Of a stretch of DNA of 40,010 bases, positions 33,378 to 39,898 are shown piece by piece (the first letter of the stretch is position 1; every line of letters begins with the position of its first letter). The notes beneath the pieces are model-generated. The model worked only from the letters and a program-made list of their open reading frames with translations. It did not search any database and was not told the origin of the DNA. The stretch comes from Lachnospiraceae bacterium (lineage in GTDB: Bacteria; Bacillota; Clostridia; Lachnospirales; Lachnospiraceae). The stretch lies in contig CAJTCV010000026.1 of assembly GCA_910574805.1 (NCBI GenBank), positions 1-40,010 on the forward strand, given 5' to 3'. Both the position numbers and the translations under genes were made by a program.

Positions 33378-34607
33378 ATGAAGAAAGCTCAGATTCCTTA
33401 TATCAGTCAGGAAATACTGGAAGATGTAAAAAGGCCCCTGCTGGCAGCCGTGGATCTGGGTTCCACATCCATCGTCACGTATCTGATGGACGGTCTGACC
33501 GGCCGGCAGCTGTCCGTCAGAAGCATGCAAAACCCGCAGAAAAAATACGGGGCGGATGTGGTCACACGGAGCAGCTACGCGCTGGAACACGGGGCAGGGA
33601 TTTTAAGCGGCTGTGCCGCTGAAGCGGTAAATCATCTGCTCCGGGAGGCGGCCCGGGAATGTCAGAGAAGCAGTGAGGATATCGTCCGTATCGTCATGGT
33701 GGGAAATACATGCATGCACCATCTCTTTCTCAATATTCCGACGGACACTCTGGTGGTGGCGCCCCATGAACCGAAGGTAAAAGAGGCCGTAAAAAGAAAT
33801 GCGCTGGATTATGGACTTCTGGTCCATCCGTCTGCCGAGCTCTGGTGGCTTCCCAACATCGGAGGTTTTGTGGGGGCTGATACGGTGGGCTGCATCCTGG
33901 CTTCCGGCGTTCACGAGCAGGAGGAGCTGGTGCTTCTGGTGGATATCGGGACCAATGCAGAACTGGTGCTGGGCAACCGCCGAAGGCGGATCGCCTGCTC
34001 CACGGCTGCCGGTCCTGCCTTTGAGGGGGTGAAGACTTCCTGCGGCATGCGCAGCAGCGACGGCGCCATCGATCATGTGACAGAGGAAGGCGGGAGGCTT
34101 CTCTATCATGTGATCGGGGAGACGGAACCTGTGGGGATCTGCGGTTCGGGACTTCTGGACGCAGCGGCCTGTCTTCTGAAGACGGGATTTATGGATGAGA
34201 GCGGACGGATGGAAAAAACCTGGCATTTTACACCAAAAGTGGGGGTCTCCCAGAAGGATATCCGGGAGCTGCAGCTTGCCAAGGCTGCCATCGCCGCGGG
34301 GATCCGCCTGCTGTGCAGCCGCTGTGGGGCGGAATTTTCCGATATCCGGGAAGTACAGCTGGCCGGGGCCTTCGGGAGCTATATGGATCCTGCCAGCGCC
34401 TGTGCGGTCGGCCTGTTCCCTTCGGAACTGGAACATAAGATCCGGCCCATAGGGAATGCGGCGGGAGAGGGGGCGCGAAGAGCGGCCCTGTATGTGGAGG
34501 AATATGAGGTCTGCAGCCGTCTGGCGGAGGAGACAGAATTTCTGGAGCTGGCAGGGGACAGAGAATTTTCGGACGCCTTTATGGAAGAGCTGCCATTCCC
34601 GGTATAG
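33378..34607 (+). CDS. RACo-like ASKHA corrinoid activator lacking the ferredoxin domain
   Basis: The 409-residue protein starts directly before the ATPase domain (LLAAVDLGSTSIVTYLMDGL; then VMVGNTCMHHLFLNIPTDTL, LLVDIGTNAELVLGNRRRR and LAGAFGSYMDPASACAVG), and aligns by eye with the C-terminal part of the 576-residue activator in this window. It has no [2Fe-2S] domain at all, and the ATG has its own ribosome site (GGGGAACAGGT), so it is not a truncated pseudogene. It would need an electron donor in trans, such as the Fe-S protein of the other activator or DUF2284. It ends four bases from a convergent pucR gene. Confidence 0.88.
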   Translation: MKKAQIPYISQEILEDVKRPLLAAVDLGSTSIVTYLMDGLTGRQLSVRSMQNPQKKYGADVVTRSSYALEHGAGILSGCAAEAVNHLLREAARECQRSSEDIVRIVMVGNTCMHHLFLNIPTDTLVVAPHEPKVKEAVKRNALDYGLLVHPSAELWWLPNIGGFVGADTVGCILASGVHEQEELVLLVDIGTNAELVLGNRRRRIACSTAAGPAFEGVKTSCGMRSSDGAIDHVTEEGGRLLYHVIGETEPVGICGSGLLDAAACLLKTGFMDESGRMEKTWHFTPKVGVSQKDIRELQLAKAAIAAGIRLLCSRCGAEFSDIREVQLAGAFGSYMDPASACAVGLFPSELEHKIRPIGNAAGEGARRAALYVEEYEVCSRLAEETEFLELAGDREFSDAFMEELPFPV

Positions 34608-34611
34608 AGCA

Positions 34612-36141
34612 CTAGTGCCGCTCTTCCATGTCGATCAGATAGAAGGACAGCAGCAGATAGAGCAGCTCCTGAGGATCAGAGAAATCAGTCTTCAGGATAT
34701 GCCGGATCTTGTCCAGCCGGTATAAAAGGGTGCTTCGGTGGATGAACAGGGCCTCTGAAGTACGGGCGATGCTCTGATGCAGCTCCAGGTAGCAGCGGGC
34801 AGTCTGGTACAGCTCCGTATGGTTGGCCTCATCCTCATATTTCAGCTCCAGAAGCCGCTCGTGACAGATCATATAGGCCGGAAGCTTTCGGGTTGCCTGC
34901 TCGTAGATGTAGTACATGGCGATCTCGTTGAACTGATGGATCCAGCGGGAAGGATTCTGACGGGTTCCCACCTGGAGAGCGGTGGAAGCCTGGACATACT
35001 GCCGGTAAAAGTTAAAATGTCCCAGCATGCTCCGGCTGTACCCGGCGGTCAGAAGGCTGTCCCGGATAAAGCCTGCCAGCTTCTGGTGGATCTGATCCTG
35101 ATCCAGAGGACAGAGGGACAGATTGATAAATATGACCGCGTTCCCCTGGTGTTCCACCGCGCAGGAGCCGGGGATGATCTCTTCCACATAGCTGCAGATG
35201 GAGCGCAGGGTAAGATTTTTCGTATCCAGAATGCTTACGTTGATCAGGACGCACAGATAGTGGTGGGAGGAAAACCATCCGGAAGCGTCCAGCTGGCGGC
35301 TGACTTCCACATAATCCGCGCTGGGCGTGGTAAGGAGCGTCAGAAAGATCTGATGAAGCTTGTAGGAGCTGTCGCGGCTCTGCACTACATTGGTGGAGAG
35401 GGCATGGGAGATCATTTTCGCCAGATATTCCAGCAGAAATCCGAAGGTGTCGTCAAGGGGGACTTCTCCCTCGGAGATCATCAGCCGGAAGACGGTCTTT
35501 CCGGCTCTTGGGATATTGACGCAGAGCTTTGGCGTGGCCACCTGATTGCCGGGATAATAGAAGTATCCGGTCCGGTCAAAAGACTCCTCATAGTAGACAT
35601 CCTGCTTGAGGGCGTTGACGATAGGCTGCGTGGATTCGGTGGAGCCGAGAACCGAGTTCTTGAGCTTTCCATAGGTGAGCTTTTTGGATGCGATGATCGA
35701 GAAATCCTTGCCGGCCACCATCATGGGATTGGGGATCACCGGGTCGGTCAGATCCAGAAGCTTCTGGATGGATCCGTTGGACAGCCGGGAATCCATCAGA
35801 CTCTGATTCCAGCGGTCATAACAGTTGTAGAGCTCCTGCAGAAAGGACAGCAGTTCTCCCGCTGTGACCGTCTCCGGAAGGAAACAGTAGCTTGGCTTGC
35901 AGGACTCGGACAGATGGGCGCACCGGCCGGTGAACAGGATCATATTTTTGGACAGGCGTTTCACCGGCAGAGACAGTTCCGGGTTGTCAATCAGGTAGAT
36001 GATCCCGTCGTCGGGAAGGAGCGTTCCTTCGTAGTTGATGGGATATTTCAAGATCGGATCCCGGGAAAGCCAGGAGGAGACGACGGTCTCCGGATATTGT
36101 TTCTGAAGATGCCAGGCGATCAATAAAGCGCTCAGGTACAT
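34612..36141 (-). CDS. PucR family transcriptional regulator 2
   Basis: The ATG at 36141, eight bases after AGGAG, gives 509 residues. It resembles PucR 1 in layout: N-terminal sensor (about 1-240), middle region with NVSILDTKNLTLRSICSYVE, and the C-terminal HTH_30 (about 440-505; ELHQSIARTSEALFIHRSTL, then LYRLDKIRHIL). It is divergent from the MeTr-corrinoid protein genes, mirroring PucR 1 with the symporter-methyltransferase genes, so each regulator seems to face one half of the pathway. Confidence 0.9.
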   Translation of the reverse strand: MYLSALLIAWHLQKQYPETVVSSWLSRDPILKYPINYEGTLLPDDGIIYLIDNPELSLPVKRLSKNMILFTGRCAHLSESCKPSYCFLPETVTAGELLSFLQELYNCYDRWNQSLMDSRLSNGSIQKLLDLTDPVIPNPMMVAGKDFSIIASKKLTYGKLKNSVLGSTESTQPIVNALKQDVYYEESFDRTGYFYYPGNQVATPKLCVNIPRAGKTVFRLMISEGEVPLDDTFGFLLEYLAKMISHALSTNVVQSRDSSYKLHQIFLTLLTTPSADYVEVSRQLDASGWFSSHHYLCVLINVSILDTKNLTLRSICSYVEEIIPGSCAVEHQGNAVIFINLSLCPLDQDQIHQKLAGFIRDSLLTAGYSRSMLGHFNFYRQYVQASTALQVGTRQNPSRWIHQFNEIAMYYIYEQATRKLPAYMICHERLLELKYEDEANHTELYQTARCYLELHQSIARTSEALFIHRSTLLYRLDKIRHILKTDFSDPQELLYLLLSFYLIDMEERH

Positions 36142-36164
36142 AGCGGTCACTCCTTTTCCTGAAT

Positions 36165-36214
36165 ATTATACAATGAAAAACAAGGGCGCGCAATCTGTCC
36201 TATAAAATGTAGGA
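36165..36214 (-). promoter_or_regulatory. pucR gene 2 promoter with an upstream inverted repeat
   Basis: Minus-strand TTGCGC (36193-36188) and perfect TATAAT (36170-36165) at 17 bases. Immediately upstream is the inverted repeat TCCTA-N7-TAGGA (36198-36214). On the plus strand it continues AAAT, matching TAGGAWWT sites at 24643, 26314 and (reversed) 22133. For the divergent MeTr operon an extended -10 TGTTACACT is visible at 36267-36275. Confidence 0.6.
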
Positions 36215-36295
36215 AATCACGTGCTCAAAATCAACATTTCTGGCGATAGTGCCAAAAGGCCGTCTGTGTTACACTTTATATTAAAGAAAGACGGG

Positions 36296-36433
36296 AAAAA
36301 CAGCATCTGGAAGGGCAGATGCGGAACTATAAAAACAGCATCGGCCCGGAGGATGCCCGGAAGGATTTCAGGACGCGGATGCGGCCGGAAATGCTTCCAG
36401 ACACCGGGCATCAGAAGGGCAGATGCGGAACTA
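36296..36433 (+). repeat. Structured leader repeat, copy E (minimal plus full copy in tandem)
   Basis: First a minimal form at 36296-36330 (ACAGCATCTG, four bases, GGGCAGATGCGGAACTAT), then a full form at 36331-36433. In the full form the inner stem is GATGCCCGG with CCGGGCATC, whereas other copies use GCCCCGG with CCGGGGC. The sequence has changed while pairing is kept. It ends 19 bases before the MeTr start codon, after which only the ribosome site AAGGAGG fits. Confidence 0.78.
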
Positions 36434-36452
36434 TAAATAAGGAGGAACAAAG

Positions 36453-37256
36453 ATGATCATCATCGGTGAAAAAATCAACGGCTCCATCCCGGCGGTGGCG
36501 GAAGCCATCGCAAAGCGGGACGCGGAGTTCATCAAGGAGCGGGCAAGGATCCAGACGGAGGCAGGAGCAACCTGTCTGGACTGCTGTGCGTCGGTTCCGG
36601 AGGCGGAGGAAGTGGAGACCTTAAAGTGGATGATCGACTGCATCCAGGAGGTCAGCGATCTTCCCATCGCAGTGGACAGTCCCAGCGCGGATGTGATCGC
36701 GCAGGTATTTCCGTACTGTAAGAGGCCGGGCCTGATCAATTCCGTGTCCGGTGAGGGCGGCAAGGTCGACAAGCTGTTCCCGCTGATCGCGGATACCAAA
36801 TGGGAGGTTATCTGCCTTCTGTCCGATGACAGCGGAATCCCCAAATGCGCGGCGGACCGTCTGAAGGTCTTTGACTACATCATCTCCAAGGCGAAGGAAT
36901 ACGGCATCGCACCGAACCGCCTGCACATTGATCCCCTGGTGGAGATGCTCTGCACATCGGAAGACGGTATTGCCATGAATGTGGAAGTGATCAGCACCAT
37001 CCGGGCCAAATATCCGGATATCCATATTACGGCTGCAGTCAGCAATATTTCCTTTAATCTTCCGGTGAGAAAGATGATCAATCTGGGCTTCACCGTGCTG
37101 GCCATGAACGCAGGACTGGACAGCGCGATCCTGGACCCCACCAACCGGGATATGATGGGCGTGATCTATGCGACGGAAGCGCTCCTTGGACAGGATGACT
37201 ACTGTATGGAATACATCAGCGCGTATCGGGAAGGAATCTTCGGACCGAAAAAATAA
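36453..37256 (+). CDS. Methyltetrahydrofolate:corrinoid methyltransferase (MeTr family)
   Basis: Moves a methyl group between the corrinoid protein and tetrahydrofolate; in this setting it most likely accepts methyl from the corrinoid protein. The 267-residue protein is a full pterin-binding TIM barrel: IIIGEKINGSIPAVAEAI at the start, then GATCLDCCASVPEAEEVETL, IAVDSPSADV, LINSVSGEGGKVDKLFPLIA, and the C-terminal NLGFTVLAMNAGLDSAILDP. Length is that of AcsE/MtvA-type enzymes rather than a methionine synthase fragment. It shares a transcript with the corrinoid protein 37 bases downstream. Confidence 0.92.
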   Translation: MIIIGEKINGSIPAVAEAIAKRDAEFIKERARIQTEAGATCLDCCASVPEAEEVETLKWMIDCIQEVSDLPIAVDSPSADVIAQVFPYCKRPGLINSVSGEGGKVDKLFPLIADTKWEVICLLSDDSGIPKCAADRLKVFDYIISKAKEYGIAPNRLHIDPLVEMLCTSEDGIAMNVEVISTIRAKYPDIHITAAVSNISFNLPVRKMINLGFTVLAMNAGLDSAILDPTNRDMMGVIYATEALLGQDDYCMEYISAYREGIFGPKK

Positions 37257-37293
37257 GCTGCAATAAAAATTAAAAAAATGGAGGAGAAGAAAA

Positions 37294-37929
37294 ATGGCAG
37301 GAATTCAGGAAGTACATGAGTTGGTAGTAAAGGGCAAGGCAAAACTGATCGCGGCGGCAGTCCAGGAAGCGCTGGATGCAGGATGTGATCCCACCGATAT
37401 CCTTAATAAGGGTATGATCTCCGCTATGGATGAAGTGGGCGCAAAGTTCAAATCCGGTGAGATCTTCGTGCCGGAGATGCTGGTGGCTGCACGGGCCATG
37501 AAGAAGGGCGTAGAGGTATTAAAGCCCCATCTGGCATCCGGCGTGGCAGGCGCAGCGGGCAAAGTCGTCATCGGAACCGTGGCAGGCGATCTGCATGATA
37601 TCGGCAAGAATCTGGTATCCATGATGCTGGAGTCCGCAGGCTTCGAGGTCATCGACCTGGGCGTGGATGTGGCCAAAGAAAAATTCGTAGAGGCAGTGGA
37701 GGCGAATCCGGATGTGAAGATCGTCTGCTGTTCCGCGCTTCTGACCACCACCATGCCGTCCCTGAAGGATACCGTTACCCTGTTAAACGGAGCGCCTTTC
37801 CGCTCCAACATTAAAATTATGGTAGGCGGAGCGCCGATCACGCAGGCATTTGCAGACGAGATCGGAGCGGATGCATATACAGAAGATGCTGCTTCCTGTG
37901 CGCAGAGAGCAAAGGAACTGGTAGCATAA
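37294..37929 (+). CDS. Corrinoid (B12-binding) methyl carrier protein
   Basis: Carries the methyl group on cobalamin between the substrate methyltransferase and MeTr. The 211-residue protein has the four-helix cap (about 1-85; MISAMDEVGAKFKSGEIFVP EMLVAA region) and the Rossmann B12 domain with GTVAGDLHDIGKNLVSMMLE, where His101 of DxHxxGK is the lower cobalt ligand, and later GGAPIT. It is the only corrinoid carrier in the window, so both activators and the UroD-type enzyme presumably act on it. A strong terminator follows. Confidence 0.94.
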   Translation: MAGIQEVHELVVKGKAKLIAAAVQEALDAGCDPTDILNKGMISAMDEVGAKFKSGEIFVPEMLVAARAMKKGVEVLKPHLASGVAGAAGKVVIGTVAGDLHDIGKNLVSMMLESAGFEVIDLGVDVAKEKFVEAVEANPDVKIVCCSALLTTTMPSLKDTVTLLNGAPFRSNIKIMVGGAPITQAFADEIGADAYTEDAASCAQRAKELVA

Positions 37930-37950
37930 AATCCCCCTTCTTATTTGATA

Positions 37951-37986
37951 AAAGAGCTGCTGCAAAATATGCGGCAGCTCTTTACT
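37951..37986 (+). terminator. Terminator of the MeTr-corrinoid operon
   Basis: AAAGAGCTGCTGC pairs with GCGGCAGCTCTTT (13 bp with one G-T pair, 7-base loop), followed by ACTTTTT. Confidence 0.88.
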
Positions 37987-38032
37987 TTTTCCAGAAAGTG
38001 CCGATATAATGTCTAAAGGAAACTTTTTAGAC
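37981..38032 (+). promoter_or_regulatory. Promoter of the next gene, with a sigma-D-like -10
   Basis: GCCGATAT (38000-38007) matches the sigma-D/sigma-28 -10 element in all eight positions and overlaps TATAAT (38005-38010). The upstream region is TTTACT. Just downstream, GTCTAAA (38011-38017) and TTTAGAC (38026-38032) form an inverted repeat at the likely start of transcription. Confidence 0.5.
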
Positions 38033-38054
38033 CATATACAGGAGGAGGTTAAGT

Positions 38055-38675
38055 ATGCAGGTTAATGTGAATCAGGATGCTGCCATCAGACAGTATACCC
38101 AGAATGTGCAGAGTGCAAAGGCAGTAACGGCACCGGCAGCAGATACGAAGGAAGAGGCTTCCGCAAGTGCAGTCCAAAAGGATGTGGACCGCGCAGAGTT
38201 CAGTAAAGATACGGCAGTTACCGGCAAAATGAGTGATTCCGAGAGAGCAGCTCTCGTTCAGAGCCTGAAGGACGATCTGAACAATCAGATGTCCCGTTTC
38301 ACCAATATGATGACCCAGATGTTCCAGAAGCAGGGAATCTCGGCGAATCTGTCTCAGGGAAATGATTTCTGGCGGTTTATGGCAAGCGGAAACTATTCCG
38401 TAGATGCCAAGACCAAGGCAGAGGCACAGGCTGCAATCTCCGAGGACGGATACTGGGGCGTATCCAAGACTTCTCAGAGAATCTTTGACTTTGCACATGC
38501 ACTTGCAGGGGATGACCCGGAGAAGATGAAAGAGATGCAGGCGGCAGTGGAAAAGGGCTTCAAGCAGGCAGAAGAAGCATGGGGCGGCAGCCTTCCGTCC
38601 ATCTGCGGTGATACGCATGCGGCGATCGGCAAGCTGTTTGATGATTTCTATGCAAAGAACGGCGCGACTGCGTAA
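38055..38675 (+). CDS. Hypothetical protein, 206 residues, possibly motility-linked
   Basis: AGGAGGAGG precedes the ATG. The N-terminal 60 residues are Ala/Lys/Asp-rich and look disordered (with a DVDRAEFSKD segment). The remainder is helical with conserved-looking parts (NDFWRFMASGNYSVDAKTK, GYWGVSKTSQRIFDFAHALA, EAWGGSLPSICGDTHAAIGK). There is no signal peptide or membrane helix. I recall similar proteins in Lachnospiraceae without assigned function. The sigma-D-like promoter hints at a flagellar or late-motility regulon. A terminator on each side makes it monocistronic. Confidence 0.75.
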   Translation: MQVNVNQDAAIRQYTQNVQSAKAVTAPAADTKEEASASAVQKDVDRAEFSKDTAVTGKMSDSERAALVQSLKDDLNNQMSRFTNMMTQMFQKQGISANLSQGNDFWRFMASGNYSVDAKTKAEAQAAISEDGYWGVSKTSQRIFDFAHALAGDDPEKMKEMQAAVEKGFKQAEEAWGGSLPSICGDTHAAIGKLFDDFYAKNGATA

Positions 38676-38712
38676 GCGGTGTGCGGAATAACTGTTCAGC
38701 AAAATGTAGCGG

Positions 38713-38748
38713 ATTCCCGATACCAGACAGAGCGTATCGGGAATTTTT
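38713..38748 (+). terminator. Intrinsic terminator
   Basis: ATTCCCGATAC pairs perfectly with GTATCGGGAAT (11 bp, 10-base loop), followed by TTTT. A second, weaker hairpin (GTTCTGC with GCAGAAC, 38773-38793) with a T-rich tail follows. Confidence 0.9.
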
Positions 38749-38823
38749 GCGTTATCCGGGGATCTTTCATCTGTTCTGCAGTTCGTGCAGAACATTCCTT
38801 TTTATAGAAAATGAATAAAAGAT

Positions 38824-38892
38824 TTGCAAATTTCAGAAATCTGTGTTATACTTTGTACATAAAAATTGTTGAATATTTTTATTCTACAATTT
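38824..38892 (+). promoter_or_regulatory. Promoter and palindromic operator of the GntR gene
   Basis: TTGCAA (38824-38829), 17 bases, TATACT (38847-38852). At the expected transcription start lies a near-perfect inverted repeat: AAATTGTTGAATA (38863-38875), four T, TATTCTACAATTT (38880-38892), with one mismatch in 13 pairs. It is well placed for autorepression by the GntR protein encoded 28 bases downstream, or could fold as a leader hairpin. Confidence 0.65.
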
Positions 38893-38920
38893 AGAACGAC
38901 ATGGAAGAGGATAAGGGACA

Positions 38921-39607
38921 GTGAAAGATAAGGTTTCGGCAGAACAGATGGTATATGATTATATTTGCAGTGCACTGTATGATCGGAAGCTTGTGCCAGG
39001 TTCGGCTCTTGTGGAGCGGGTGATTTGTGAGGCTCTCCATGTGGGACGGACTCCGGTCCGGGCGGCTTTTGGCCGTCTGGCGGCGGAGGGATACGTGGAA
39101 CTGGTCCCCAACAGGGGTGCATTCATTATCACCGGTACGAAAGAGATTCTGCAGGATTATTACCGGGTAAGAACGGATCTGGAGATTCTGGCTCTGCAGA
39201 GGAGTATCAACCGGATGGATGAAGAGGATTACCGCTGCCTGAACGAGATTGTTCAGGGAGAGGCAGATGCATTTAAAAATCGGGATCTTAAGACCTATCT
39301 GGATCATATTGGAAAGTTCTACGGATATATGATCGCAAAGGCAGAGAGCCCTGTGCTGCTGGAGCTGTATACGCATTTGTATGAGAGACAGCGGGTGCTT
39401 CTGGTTCTCTATGATTATTTTTATCTGGAAGAGGAGCTGGATTCGAGAGAAGCCCATATACGGATGATCCGGCTTCTGAGAGAGAAGAATCTGGAAGGGC
39501 TGATTCAGGAACTGGAAGAGCATATGGAGCATGTGATCAGCCGGATGGAATCAATGACCTTCCGGACTGCCAACATCAGTATGGCACTGTCCGTGGAGCG
39601 TAAATAA
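38921..39607 (+). CDS. GntR family regulator with FCD-type domain
   Basis: Starts at GTG with AAGGGACA just upstream; 228 residues. The winged helix (GSALVERVICEALHVGRTPV RAAF region, then GYVELVPNRGAFIITGTKEI) and the C-terminal helical ligand domain (about 85-215; YYRVRTDLEILALQRSI) place it in the FadR/FCD group. No target gene follows closely; the palindrome at its own promoter suggests autoregulation. A 7-codon frame (MEEDKGQ) overlaps the start by GTGA but is probably chance. Confidence 0.9.
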   Translation: MKDKVSAEQMVYDYICSALYDRKLVPGSALVERVICEALHVGRTPVRAAFGRLAAEGYVELVPNRGAFIITGTKEILQDYYRVRTDLEILALQRSINRMDEEDYRCLNEIVQGEADAFKNRDLKTYLDHIGKFYGYMIAKAESPVLLELYTHLYERQRVLLVLYDYFYLEEELDSREAHIRMIRLLREKNLEGLIQELEEHMEHVISRMESMTFRTANISMALSVERK

Positions 39608-39677
39608 ATGCTTCCGGTTTATCCGGCGAACCAGTAAACAACCATAATCAGCTGCCTTGTTGGGGGGGATGATCATC

Positions 39678-39860
39678 TTGAGTCGAAAGGAGTGGCTGCT
39701 ATGCTCGCTGTGCGGCGGGAAAACGCGGGAACAGATCTGCGAGGACACGATTCTGATCCATTTTCCGCTGTACTGTCCCAAATGTAAGAAAGAAACATAT
39801 ATTGATGTAAAGAGGTACAAAGTGAATATAAATAAGCCAGGCGCACAGACGCAGAGCTGA
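39678..39860 (+). CDS. Cysteine-rich KTR domain protein
   Basis: The 60-residue protein has two Cys pairs (LLCSLCGGKTREQI and YCPKCKKETYIDVK), with the KTR triplet that names the family. It is probably a zinc-binding protein. Homologues usually start a few residues before EW(I/L)LC, which favours the TTG at 39678 with GGGGGG nine bases ahead; an ATG at 39669 is the alternative. These genes commonly lie at the ends of Tn916- or Tn1549-like elements, so a mobile element may continue to the right. Confidence 0.8.
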   Translation: MSRKEWLLCSLCGGKTREQICEDTILIHFPLYCPKCKKETYIDVKRYKVNINKPGAQTQS

Positions 39861-39898
39861 TCAGTCGGATGGATCCGGATTGATGGCACTGCGTTTTT
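39849..39898 (+). terminator. Possible terminator after the KTR gene
   Basis: ACGCAG, inside the last codons of the gene, can pair with CTGCGT (6 bp) across about 34 bases, followed by TTTTATTTTATTT. The long loop makes it uncertain. Nothing further is recognised up to the window end. Confidence 0.4.

Noticed and set aside
31752-33590. A 612-codon open frame on the minus strand
   Set aside because: Antisense shadow of the YjiH-type and second activator genes; composition is His/Arg/Gln-rich and it reads through a structured repeat.
36142-36452. Cobalamin riboswitch before the MeTr-corrinoid genes
   Set aside because: I looked for a B12-box-like element and saw only the structured repeat and promoter elements.
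38901-38924. Leader peptide MEEDKGQ overlapping the GntR start
   Set aside because: Too short, no ribosome site, and it is just the Shine-Dalgarno region read in another frame.
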